Assembly: GCA_003221075.1 (NCBI GenBank)
Contig: QHUF01000235.1
Location: forward strand, 1 to 20,411
Length of the DNA: 20,411 nucleotides
Source: Gemmatimonadota bacterium
Lineage (GTDB): Bacteria > Gemmatimonadota > Gemmatimonadetes > Gemmatimonadales > GWC2-71-9
Direction: 5' to 3'
The notes under the pieces are model-generated. The model searched no databases. It worked only from the letters and a program-made list of their open reading frames with translations, and was not told the origin of the DNA. Position numbers and translations under genes: made by a program. Positions 1-6,531 of this stretch are shown one piece after another. Positions within the stretch are counted from its first letter, which is position 1, and every line of letters starts with the position of its first letter.

Positions 1-3
1 GCG

Positions 4-1368
4 ATGGAAGCGGTCATCACGGCGAACATCAGTCTCGAGGATTCGTTCCAGCGCATCGAGCGCCTCGCCAACCGCCTCGTGGATTGGGGCGACTTCCGTA
101 TCTACCGGCTCCACGATGGTGAACTGTCCCTCGCGCACCGCTCGGCACGGGGGCGGGAGGGGCGCGGTGAACCCTCGTCAGACACGAAGCACCTACGCAA
201 CGAGGTGGCGACGCACGGCGAGACCGTCGTCATCGACGATGTTACGCGGGACAAGCGCGTCGCGGACGCGCCGCTCGAGGTGCAAAGCCTCGTGATCGTC
301 CCGCTCAGGTTCGGCGATCAGATCATCGGGACCCTGGAGCTGGAACATCACAAGAAGCACTGCTACCGCCGCCAGGACATCCTGACGATCACGACGTTCG
401 CCAGCCAGCTCGCGACGGCAGTCCACATCACCGATCTCCGCCGACCGCTCGTCGAGACGGTCGAGCGCATGACGCGGCAGCTCGCCACGATCGCCCAGAC
501 CGCGGAGGCGCTAAAGCGCGCCGCGTCCGCAGTGGCGCAGTCGACCGGCGTGATTCGCGAGGGCGTGCGCCGCGAGGAAGGGGAGGTGTCGGGCGGGCTC
601 GAGGCAACCGAGAGTCTCGCCCAGGTCTCGCGTCGCGTGTCCGATGACGGCGCCGGCGCCGCCCGCGCCTCGACGGCGGCCAGCGACGTCGCCAGCCGCA
701 ACCGCACCCAGATTCGCGAAGCGATCGAGCGCCTCGTCGCCCTGAAGGCGTTCGTGGGTGAAAGCTCGACCAAGGTGCAGCAGCTCGGGCAGACGAGCCG
801 CCGCATCACCGGCTTCATCGCCTCCATCCGCGAGCTCGCCGATATGACGAACCTGCTGTCCCTGAACGCGGCGATCGAGGCGGCGCGCGCCGGCAAACAC
901 GGCAAGGGGTTCGGCGTCGTGGCCGACGAGGTGCGCCGCCTCGCCGAGCAGAGCGCGACGGCGGCGGTGGAAGCCGGCGACCTGGTGCAGGACATTCATA
1001 CCCAAGTCGGCGAGGTCGTCGAGCAGATGCGCCGCGGCCAGGTCAACGTCGGTGACGTGGAGGAGCTCTCCGCCGCGGCGCTCGAAGCGCTCGACGCGAT
1101 CGTCGCCGCGACGGCGGAAGCGACGGCGCACGCGGGCCGGATCACCGCGGCGGCGGGAGAGCAGAATCAGGCGTTCGCGCGCCTGCGCGAGCGCATCAAC
1201 GCCGTGGCGACCATTGCGGGCCAAAACCGCATCGAGGCCGACGACGTGGCCACGCGGGCCGTGCAGGCGGCCGAAGGTCTCACCGACCTCGAACGGGCGA
1301 CCCGCGACCTGGAACAGGTGGCCACCATGCTGCGCGACTTGACTCGCGGGTTCGCCAACGTCAATTGA
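4..1368 (+). CDS. GAF-domain cytoplasmic methyl-accepting chemotaxis protein (5' end possibly outside window)
   Basis: Soluble chemoreceptor or signal transducer of the MCP family. Residues about 12-145 look like a GAF sensor domain. Residues about 150-440 form a long helical signalling domain whose hairpin tip carries the CheA/CheW-contact signature (LLSLNAAIEAARAG near residues 284-297, then GFGVVADEVRRLAEQS). There is no signal peptide or membrane helix, so it should act in the cytoplasm and pass a ligand or redox signal to a CheA-CheW array. The reading frame is open to the window edge, and the first ATG is only three bases in, so the true start and a further N-terminal domain may lie upstream. 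The stop overlaps the proposed ATT start of folK. No other chemotaxis genes are visible. The family call is firm; the ligand is unknown. Confidence 0.85.
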   Translation: MEAVITANISLEDSFQRIERLANRLVDWGDFRIYRLHDGELSLAHRSARGREGRGEPSSDTKHLRNEVATHGETVVIDDVTRDKRVADAPLEVQSLVIVPLRFGDQIIGTLELEHHKKHCYRRQDILTITTFASQLATAVHITDLRRPLVETVERMTRQLATIAQTAEALKRAASAVAQSTGVIREGVRREEGEVSGGLEATESLAQVSRRVSDDGAGAARASTAASDVASRNRTQIREAIERLVALKAFVGESSTKVQQLGQTSRRITGFIASIRELADMTNLLSLNAAIEAARAGKHGKGFGVVADEVRRLAEQSATAAVEAGDLVQDIHTQVGEVVEQMRRGQVNVGDVEELSAAALEALDAIVAATAEATAHAGRITAAAGEQNQAFARLRERINAVATIAGQNRIEADDVATRAVQAAEGLTDLERATRDLEQVATMLRDLTRGFANVN

Positions 1369-1774
1369 ACGCGCCTTTATCGCCCTAGGCACCAATCTGG
1401 GCGATCGCGCAGCACACTTGGCGTATGCACGCGCACGGCTCGGCGCGCTCCCCGGCACACGGCTGGTCGCGGCATCGCGAGTCGAGGAGACGGCGCCCCT
1501 CGGACCGGTTGCGCAGCCGCCATATTTGAACCAAATGGTTCTGCTCGAAACCACGCTGGCGCCGGCCGCGCTCCTGGCACATTGCCGGCGCATCGAAACC
1601 GAGCGGGGACGGGAACGTCGCGAGCGCTGGGGACCGCGGACCCTCGACCTCGATATCGTGCGCTACGGCGACAAGACGGTGCGGGAACCGGACCTGACGA
1701 TTCCGCACCCCGAGCTTCCGAACCGCGATTTCTGGCAGCGCGAAATCGCCGAGCTGGAAGGAGAACATGTCTAG
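1364..1774 (+). CDS. folK: 2-amino-4-hydroxy-6-hydroxymethyldihydropteridine pyrophosphokinase, apparent ATT start
   Basis: HPPK transfers pyrophosphate from ATP to 6-hydroxymethyl-7,8-dihydropterin in folate synthesis. Conserved segments are visible: FIALGTNLGDR at the N-terminus, PYLNQMV, and RRERWGPRTLDLDIV, which holds the two magnesium-binding aspartates of the DLD motif. The N-terminal motif lies upstream of the first standard start codon (TTG at 1418), and an in-frame stop sits at 1340-1342. Between them there is no ATG, GTG or TTG. ATT at 1364 gives the N-terminus MERAFIALG, which matches the family, so I place the start there. At about 136 residues the protein is shorter than E. coli FolK (159) and ends soon after the HPELPNRDF segment. 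Its stop overlaps panB, and PanB uses a folate cofactor, so the pairing makes sense. The function is secure; the start codon is inferred. Confidence 0.82.
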   Translation: MERAFIALGTNLGDRAAHLAYARARLGALPGTRLVAASRVEETAPLGPVAQPPYLNQMVLLETTLAPAALLAHCRRIETERGRERRERWGPRTLDLDIVRYGDKTVREPDLTIPHPELPNRDFWQREIAELEGEHV

Positions 1775-2570
1775 CGTCACCACGCGCACGTTGCTCGAGA
1801 TGAAGGAAAAGGGCGAGCGCATCGTCGCCCTCACGTGCTACGACGCGCTGTTCGCGCGCCTGCTCGATGCGAGCGGCGTCGACATCCTGCTCGTCGGTGA
1901 CTCGCTCAATCAGGTGCTCGCGGGCGCGCCGTCCACGCTGTCGGCCACGCTCGATCAGATGATCTATCACACGAAGATGGTGCGGCGCGGAACGGAGCGC
2001 GCCATGCTCGTATGCGACATGCCGTTCCTGAGCTACCAGGTCTCGCCCGAAGACGCGCTCCGGAACTGCGGCCGCGCGATGAAGGAGACCGGCTGCGACG
2101 CGGTGAAGATCGAAGGCGGGCAGCCCATGGCCGCCACGGCGCGCCGCCTGGTGGACATCGGGATTCCGGTGATGGGGCATCTCGGTCTCACGCCCCAATC
2201 GGTGCACGCCCTGGGCGGCTATCGCGTCCAAGGCCGTGACGACGCGGAGGCCGGCCGCCTGAAGGCCGATGCGACCGCACTCCAGGACGCCGGTGCCTTC
2301 GCGGTGGTGCTGGAGCTCGTGCCCGCGCCGCTCGCGTCGCAGATCACCAAGGCGCTGGCGATTCCCACCATCGGCATCGGCGCGGGGCCGGCGTGCGACG
2401 GGCAGGTGCTCGTGCTGCACGACATGCTCGGCCTGAACGACCAGTTCTCGGCCAAGTTCGTCAAGAAGTACGCGGCGCTCGCCGAGGACGTGCGGGAGGC
2501 GGCGCGGGTGTTCGCGGCGGAGGTGCGGGAGGGCCGCTATCCGGGCCCGGAGCATTCTTTCGGAAAGTGA
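1767..2570 (+). CDS. panB: 3-methyl-2-oxobutanoate hydroxymethyltransferase
   Basis: Ketopantoate hydroxymethyltransferase makes ketopantoate from 2-oxoisovalerate and 5,10-methylene-tetrahydrofolate, the first committed step towards pantothenate and CoA. It is a TIM-barrel enzyme of 267 residues, the usual length (E. coli 264). The metal-binding aspartates are present in VGDSL (D45) and CDMPF (D84), KIEGG at 114-118 binds substrate, and the catalytic glutamate is E183 in VLELVP. The ATG lies inside the end of folK (8-nt overlap) and is preceded by a strong GGAAGGAG at 1756-1763, which fixes the start. It belongs with panC downstream, separated from it by one small ORF. No anomaly in the active site. 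Confidence 0.97.
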   Translation: MSSVTTRTLLEMKEKGERIVALTCYDALFARLLDASGVDILLVGDSLNQVLAGAPSTLSATLDQMIYHTKMVRRGTERAMLVCDMPFLSYQVSPEDALRNCGRAMKETGCDAVKIEGGQPMAATARRLVDIGIPVMGHLGLTPQSVHALGGYRVQGRDDAEAGRLKADATALQDAGAFAVVLELVPAPLASQITKALAIPTIGIGAGPACDGQVLVLHDMLGLNDQFSAKFVKKYAALAEDVREAARVFAAEVREGRYPGPEHSFGK

Positions 2571-2581
2571 TATTAAATTTG
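2568..2581 (+). promoter_or_regulatory. Candidate promoter -10 region ahead of the small ORF and panC
   Basis: This AT-rich island follows the panB stop in otherwise GC-rich DNA. It reads as an extended -10 (TG, one base, TATTAA at 2571-2576). It also contains TAAATTTG at 2574-2581, which fits the TAnnTTTG -7 element described for Bacteroidetes. No convincing -35 is visible. It could drive the small ORF and panC separately from panB. Weak evidence. Confidence 0.3.
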
Positions 2582-2595
2582 GAGTGCACCTTCTC

Positions 2596-2602
2596 GGGGA
2601 GA
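2596..2602 (+). promoter_or_regulatory. Ribosome binding site that fixes the start of the small ORF
   Basis: GGGGAGA lies 8 nt before the ATG at 2611. It favours that ATG over the in-frame GTG at 2584, which has no comparable purine tract in front of it. Confidence 0.5.
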
Positions 2603-2610
2603 CCGACGCG

Positions 2611-2787
2611 ATGGGTAAGTCAGACGACGAAAAGCTCGCAAAGCTGATCAAGAAGAACATGGCAAAGGCGGCCAAGGCCAAGCCCAAGGCGCGCAAACGC
2701 TACGACCCGACGCTGCCGCCGGACAGTACGGACGATGACATCGAGCGTCGCGACTTCTTTTCGGAGATGAAGAAGCGCGAGTTCTAG
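2611..2787 (+). CDS. Small charged hypothetical protein between panB and panC
   Basis: I do not recognise this 58-residue protein. Its N-terminal half is rich in lysine and alanine (KKNMAKAAKAKPKARKR), like a nucleic-acid-binding or ribosome-associated tail. Its C-terminal half is acidic and polar (DSTDDDIERRDFF) and ends in EMKKREF. It has no signal peptide, membrane segment or cysteine. The ATG at 2611 has a good ribosome binding site; GTG at 2584 would add nine residues. The stop is immediately followed by the panC TTG, so the two are probably translationally coupled. A role in regulating pantothenate synthesis would be speculation from position alone. That it is a real gene is supported by spacing, its ribosome binding site and the lack of any competing frame. 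Confidence 0.6.
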   Translation: MGKSDDEKLAKLIKKNMAKAAKAKPKARKRYDPTLPPDSTDDDIERRDFFSEMKKREF

Positions 2788-3657
2788 TTGCGCGAGCTCT
2801 CCAGCCCTTCTGAGATGCGCTCCTGGTCTCGCACCGAGCGCTCTCGCCGCCACACCATCGGCTTCGTTCCCACCATGGGATTTCTCCACGAAGGCCACTT
2901 GCGCCTCGTGGACCGGGCGCGCGAGCTGGCCGAGCGCGTCGTCGTCAGCATCTTCGTCAATCCACTCCAGTTCGGCCCCCACGAGGATCTCGCCCGCTAC
3001 CCGCGTGACTTGCCGCGCGACCGCAAGGTGGCGGAAGCACGCGGGGTCGACTGCCTCTTCGTGCCGGACGCCGCCGCCATGTATCCGGCGGAGCCGCTGG
3101 TGCGCGTCCTCCCCGCTCCGGTGGCAGACACACTCGAAGGGATGGCGCGACCGGGGCATTTCACCGGCGTGCTCACCGTGGTCGCGAAGCTGTTGCACCT
3201 CGTCGAGCCCGACGTCGCCGTGTTCGGCCGCAAGGATTTTCAGCAGGGGATGCTCGTCAAACGGATGGTCCAAGACCTCGATTTCGGAGTCGCGATCGAC
3301 ATCGCGCCGACGGTGCGCGAGCTGGACGGGCTCGCCTTGTCGTCGCGCAACACGTACCTCAGCCCGGACGAGCGACGCTCGGCACTCGCCTTGTCGCGCG
3401 CCCTGCGGACCCTCGAGCAAACCTGGCGCGGCGGGGAAGCGGATCCCATGAAAGTGCAACGCGCCGGGCTGGAAGCGATGCATGCCCCCGGCGTGATCGC
3501 GGAGTACTGCGCGCTGGTCGACGAGAACCTGCAGCCCGTCAGCCGCGTCACCGCCCACACCGTCGCGGTGGTGGCGGCGCGCGTCGGGAAGACGCGGCTG
3601 CTCGACAACGTCGTCCTGGGTGAAGGCATCGGCGCGGATCCGCGAGTCACGCCGTGA
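2788..3657 (+). CDS. panC: Pantothenate synthetase (pantoate--beta-alanine ligase)
   Basis: PanC condenses pantoate with beta-alanine using ATP, via a pantoyl-adenylate, to give pantothenate. The 289 residues match the family length. Visible motifs are PTMGFLHEGHL (residues 28-38, the HIGH-like nucleotide-binding histidines H34 and H37), FVNPLQFGP, YPRD, GHFTGV, FGRKDFQQ and LSSRN, the KMSKS-like loop. The TTG start lies directly after the preceding stop with no spacer; it gives the normal N-terminal length, while the ATG ten codons in would trim the first strand. The stop overlaps the next gene as GTGA. No panD (aspartate decarboxylase) is visible in the window. Confidence 0.96.
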   Translation: MRELSSPSEMRSWSRTERSRRHTIGFVPTMGFLHEGHLRLVDRARELAERVVVSIFVNPLQFGPHEDLARYPRDLPRDRKVAEARGVDCLFVPDAAAMYPAEPLVRVLPAPVADTLEGMARPGHFTGVLTVVAKLLHLVEPDVAVFGRKDFQQGMLVKRMVQDLDFGVAIDIAPTVRELDGLALSSRNTYLSPDERRSALALSRALRTLEQTWRGGEADPMKVQRAGLEAMHAPGVIAEYCALVDENLQPVSRVTAHTVAVVAARVGKTRLLDNVVLGEGIGADPRVTP

Positions 3658-4178
3658 GTTTGCCGGCATGGGCGCTGGCGTCACCCGAGCGTCGCGCCCA
3701 TATCGAGCGGGTCGTCGCACTCCTGAAGAGCTGGGCTGACGCGATGCACGTCGATCCCAAGGAACAGGGCCGCTGGCTCCGCGCCGCGTGGCTGCATGAT
3801 GCGCTGCGCGATGCGCCCCTTCCCGATCCACTGGCGCACGGGCCGGCCGCGGCGGACCGGGCTGCCGCCGACGGGGAGCGAGACCGCGGCGTGCTGGACG
3901 CCGTGCGGTTCCACACGATCGGCTCACCCGAGTGGGATGACGTGGGACGGATGTTGTATCTCGCGGACTTTCTGGAGCCGGGGCGCGACCGCATCGCGCC
4001 TGACCGCGCCGATCTGGCACGGCGTGTTCCGATCGAGCGCGATGCCGTCCTGCGCGAGGTAGCGCGCCGCCGAATCGAGTGGTTGGTTCGCTCCGGCTGG
4101 CCATTGCCGGCCGCGACGGTGGCGTTCTGGAATCAACTCGTCGGACGGGCGGACGGTCGGACGGCCGGACGGTCGTGA
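3654..4178 (+). CDS. YqeK-type HD-domain phosphohydrolase with a repeat-encoded C-terminal tail
   Basis: HD-superfamily metal-dependent hydrolase resembling YqeK, a family whose characterised members split Ap4A symmetrically into two ADP. The expected metal ligands are in order: H16, H48-D49 (WLHDA), H62 (LAHG), H87 (RFHTIGS) and D105 (LYLADFLEPGR). The family C-terminal segment ends at AVAFW-like sequence (ATVAFWNQL). The last 12 residues (VGRADGRTAGRS) are encoded by four copies of an 8-bp repeat and are not family sequence. The GTG start overlaps panC, and the stop overlaps the next GTG, both as GTGA. In many bacteria yqeK sits with nadD and rsfS; neither is here. The family assignment is good, the exact substrate untested. 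Confidence 0.82.
   Translation: MSLPAWALASPERRAHIERVVALLKSWADAMHVDPKEQGRWLRAAWLHDALRDAPLPDPLAHGPAAADRAAADGERDRGVLDAVRFHTIGSPEWDDVGRMLYLADFLEPGRDRIAPDRADLARRVPIERDAVLREVARRRIEWLVRSGWPLPAATVAFWNQLVGRADGRTAGRS
4141..4172 (+). repeat. Octanucleotide tandem repeat, four copies
   Basis: Four consecutive units of NCGGACGG (first base T, G, T, C) occupy the 3' end of yqeK just before the GTGA overlap with the lipoprotein gene. Because 8 is not a multiple of 3, any single-copy gain or loss changes the downstream frame. Unit sequence and period resemble the repeat inside meaB at 16724-16800. Confidence 0.85.
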
Positions 4179-4543
4179 AGATTCCAGGACTTGTGTTTGT
4201 GGTCGTCCTCGCCGCTGGCTGCGGTGGCGACTCCTCGCAAACGCGTCCCATCCCGGGCGATCGCGGTCCGGCTATCACGGTCGAGGTCCTGAACGCGAAC
4301 GGGCGCGGCGGGGACGCCCGCATCGGTACGCAGCGCCTGCGACGGGCGGGAATGGATGTGGTGTACTTCGGGAACGCGTCCGAAAGCGGGCTCGATTCCA
4401 CCCGCATCATCGTGCGTCGAGGCGCGGAGAAAGTTGGGGAGCGGGTGCGGGCAGCGCTGGGGCAGGGACGCGTCGAGGTTCAGCTCGACAGCGCGAAGCT
4501 ACTCGATGTGAGCGTGCTCCTCGGCCTCGACTTCCACCCGTAG
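4175..4543 (+). CDS. Lipoprotein with LytR C-terminal (LytR_C) domain
   Basis: About 122 residues from GTG 4175. A short signal peptide (MKIPGLVFVVVLAAGC) ends in a lipobox (LAAGC) with the acylated cysteine at residue 16, so the mature protein should be membrane-anchored outside the cytoplasm. Residues about 30-120 match the LytR_C fold: ITVEVLNANGRGG, then QRLRRAGMDVVYFGNA, a TRIIVRRG strand and DVSVLLGLDF at the end. In other bacteria this domain often follows an LCP cell-wall ligase; here it stands alone. An upstream in-frame GTG (4079) would bury the signal peptide inside yqeK sequence, so I reject it. The last 45 nt overlap the 3' end of rlmN on the other strand. The molecular role is unknown. 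Confidence 0.72.
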   Translation: MKIPGLVFVVVLAAGCGGDSSQTRPIPGDRGPAITVEVLNANGRGGDARIGTQRLRRAGMDVVYFGNASESGLDSTRIIVRRGAEKVGERVRAALGQGRVEVQLDSAKLLDVSVLLGLDFHP

Positions 4544-5548
4544 TTGACCGCATGCCGCGCTGATATCCAGGCCGCGGCTGCGCCGCAACACCGCTTCCAC
4601 TCCGCGTTGCTTGAGGCGCCGCTCGAAGGCGAGCATCTGCGCGCGCGTGCTGGGCGTCAGATCCGGAGCGCCGCCGGGATGGAGCGGTAACAGGTTCACC
4701 AGTGCCTCGAGCGGCTGCGCGAGCTTCGCCAACTGATCGGCGGTCTCGAGCGAGTCGTTCTTTCCGCCAATCAACACGTACTCGAGCGTTACCCGGCGGT
4801 GGAACTGCTTCAGCGCGTCCATCAGCTGGGGGAGCGCATACTTCTTTTCGATCGGCATCAGCTCGCGCCGCAGCGCGGGGCTCGGGGCATGCAGCGAGAC
4901 TGCAAGGCGGAACTGCTCGGGGCGTTTTGCGAACTTCACGAGGTTCGGGAGGATGCCAACAGTCGAGAGCGTGATGTGCCGGGCCCCAATCCCAAGCCCT
5001 TCGGCCCGATTTAGAATCGTGAGCGTCGCGTCCACCGCATCCCAGTTGAGCAACGGCTCGCCCATCCCCATGAACACGATGTTCGTCGGCTTGAGGGCGG
5101 GGTCGCGCAGCACCAGCTCCCGGACCTGCCCGGCGATTTCCCTGGCCGAGAGATTGCGGCGGAATCCCATGCGTCCCGTCGCGCAGAATACGCAGCCCAG
5201 CGCGCAGCCGGCCTGCGACGAAATGCACAACGTGCGGCGCTTGCCCTCCGGGATGAGGACCGATTCGATCGCTTCGCCGTCGTCCAGTGCCCAGAGAAAC
5301 TTCTGGGTGCCGTCGGTCGACACCTGATGGGTACGTAACGTGAGGCCCGTTAGCGGGAATGCCTCGTCGAGGGCGGCCCGTAGCGGCGCCGGCAGATCGG
5401 TCGCGTCGGCCCAGCGGGCCACCGGCCGCTGCCACAGACGCGGAACCACCTGGCGTGCACGATAGGTCGGCTCGCCGCGTTGTGTCAGCCATTCCGCAAG
5501 CGCGGCGCGGGCCGCCTCCGGCGTCAGATTGAGGAGGTCGACGCTCAC
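4499..5548 (-). CDS. rlmN: Dual-specificity RNA methyltransferase RlmN (23S rRNA A2503 / tRNA A37 C2-methyltransferase)
   Basis: Radical-SAM enzyme that methylates C2 of A2503 in 23S rRNA and, in characterised homologues, A37 of some tRNAs. In the 349 residues the cluster-binding cysteines are C115, C119 and C122 (CALGCVFC). The SAM-binding GMGEPLLNW follows. The second catalytic cysteine, C333 in DISAACGQL, corresponds to E. coli C355, which separates RlmN/Cfr from other radical-SAM proteins. The N-terminus (LLNLTPEAARAALAEW) matches the family accessory domain. The GTG start overlaps the stop of the upstream membrane protein gene as GTGA. The final 14 codons after CGQ and the stop overlap the convergent lipoprotein gene, so the 13-residue tail beyond CGQL may have been shaped by that gene. 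Confidence 0.96.
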   Translation of the reverse strand: MSVDLLNLTPEAARAALAEWLTQRGEPTYRARQVVPRLWQRPVARWADATDLPAPLRAALDEAFPLTGLTLRTHQVSTDGTQKFLWALDDGEAIESVLIPEGKRRTLCISSQAGCALGCVFCATGRMGFRRNLSAREIAGQVRELVLRDPALKPTNIVFMGMGEPLLNWDAVDATLTILNRAEGLGIGARHITLSTVGILPNLVKFAKRPEQFRLAVSLHAPSPALRRELMPIEKKYALPQLMDALKQFHRRVTLEYVLIGGKNDSLETADQLAKLAQPLEALVNLLPLHPGGAPDLTPSTRAQMLAFERRLKQRGVEAVLRRSRGLDISAACGQLRVEVEAEEHAHIE

Positions 5549-6450
5549 CGAAACCGCATGTCCACGCCCACTCGGTAGGTCGAGCCGAGGTCGTTCACGC
5601 CGGCGTCGCGCGCGAGCGTCACGCGATACTTGCCGATCACGAGCCGCAAGCCGGCGGCGGGCCGCCAGTGCACGCCGTCGCTGTAGCCGCCTTCCCGGGA
5701 CACCATGAGATCGAGCGCCACGGTCTTTGCGACTTCAGCGCCAACGCCCAATTGGTGATCGGCGCCGAAGCCGTGCGCAAACGAGACCCCGTATCGCCCG
5801 CGGACAACGACGCGGTTCCGCGAGACTGGCCCCTGCCAGATCCGACCTTCGAGGCCTGCGTATATGTCTTGCGCCGGATCATTCGTCTTGAGCGACGAAA
5901 AGAAGTGCGTCGCGGCGGCCGCGCGCAGCCGGTCTCCGAGCAGCGGCCGGCTCGCGCCGACGTCGAGTGTCCACCGGTCCCCACGGGCGACGTCGAGACG
6001 CGTCTCGTGAAAGGCGAGCGTGGCGCCGACACTCGTCCCACCGACCAGTCGCGACCACGTCGCGCCCAACGCGAACGTGTAGACTGGTACTGACGTCCCC
6101 GTGGGATCGGGACTATCGATGGTCTGCGTAATGTTGCTCAAGCCAACACGGCCATAGAGCAGACCCAGCTGTCCGATGGAGCCGGCAGGGATGCGAACCG
6201 CCGCGATGATTCCCGTCGCATCGACCGAGGCGGGTGTCTGAATCGCCTCGAGGGCGAGCTGAAGCCGCGCGCTGTCCTCGGTCTGGGCTGGATTCCACAT
6301 GGCGGCGGCGGGTCCCACCGCAAGCGCTGGCGGGGTCACCAGCGTCGTCGCGGCGACGCGCCAGAGCGTCGTGCCGGTCGCCTGCTGCCCGAGTGCTCGC
6401 GGCGCGGCGAGCACCACGAGTCCAACAAGCAGCGGGCCAATGCGTTGCAT
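5545..6450 (-). CDS. Outer-membrane beta-barrel protein, PorV/UPF0164-like
   Basis: A 301-residue exported protein. The N-terminus is a signal peptide (basic residue, hydrophobic GPLLVGLVVLAA, likely cleavage after ALG around residue 21). The mature part begins with a segment like AMWNPAQTEDSARLQLALE, resembling the NPA motif of PorV/PorQ/UPF0164-type proteins. It continues as alternating hydrophobic/polar strands with glycine turns and ends in a barrel-like strand (YRVGVDMRFR). The family link is by pattern only. Its gene overlaps rlmN by GTGA, so the two are probably cotranscribed, an unusual partnership. No clear Shine-Dalgarno precedes the ATG. Substrate or partner is unknown. Confidence 0.65.
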   Translation of the reverse strand: MQRIGPLLVGLVVLAAPRALGQQATGTTLWRVAATTLVTPPALAVGPAAAMWNPAQTEDSARLQLALEAIQTPASVDATGIIAAVRIPAGSIGQLGLLYGRVGLSNITQTIDSPDPTGTSVPVYTFALGATWSRLVGGTSVGATLAFHETRLDVARGDRWTLDVGASRPLLGDRLRAAAATHFFSSLKTNDPAQDIYAGLEGRIWQGPVSRNRVVVRGRYGVSFAHGFGADHQLGVGAEVAKTVALDLMVSREGGYSDGVHWRPAAGLRLVIGKYRVTLARDAGVNDLGSTYRVGVDMRFR

Positions 6451-6456
6451 GCCGAA

Positions 6457-6484
6457 CGTTTACCGTGGCATGTGGCGCTGTCAA
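6457..6484 (-). promoter_or_regulatory. Possible promoter for the outer-membrane protein-rlmN operon
   Basis: Reading the minus strand, a perfect -35 hexamer TTGACA (6479-6484) is followed after 16 nt by TAAACG (6457-6462), a poor -10. Transcription would begin around the ATG at 6450, implying a leaderless or almost leaderless message, which agrees with the missing ribosome binding site. Two further TTGA half-motifs lie just upstream. Only the -35 is convincing. Confidence 0.28.
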
Positions 6485-6531
6485 CTCAAGTCAACTATCT
6501 TCAACCGGTTACGGCACTTGGACATACTCCA

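Noticed and set aside
1418..1774. folK starting at TTG 1418
   Set aside because: This start removes the conserved GTNLGDR nucleotide/pterin-binding segment that is encoded in frame just upstream.
2556..2572. The CTTTCGGAAAG hairpin after panB as a terminator
   Set aside because: The stem is only about 4 bp, and the AT-rich stretch after it looks more like a promoter than a T-run.
4079..4174. An upstream start for the LytR_C lipoprotein
   Set aside because: It would place 32 residues before the signal peptide and lie wholly within yqeK.
2620..4410. A 596-codon open frame on the minus strand opposite panC and yqeK
   Set aside because: It is antisense to two well-recognised enzymes, is low-complexity and Arg/Pro/His-rich, and matches no family. 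Long antisense frames are expected in GC-rich coding DNA.
4407..5492. An alternative 361-codon minus-strand frame overlapping rlmN
   Set aside because: RlmN in the other frame has every catalytic motif; this frame is a proline/arginine-rich shadow.
6445..6531. An N-terminal extension of the EIIA protein from TTG 6445
   Set aside because: It would begin inside the divergent gene's first codons, and the extra residues do not resemble the family, whereas TTG 6532 gives a typical PtsN start.
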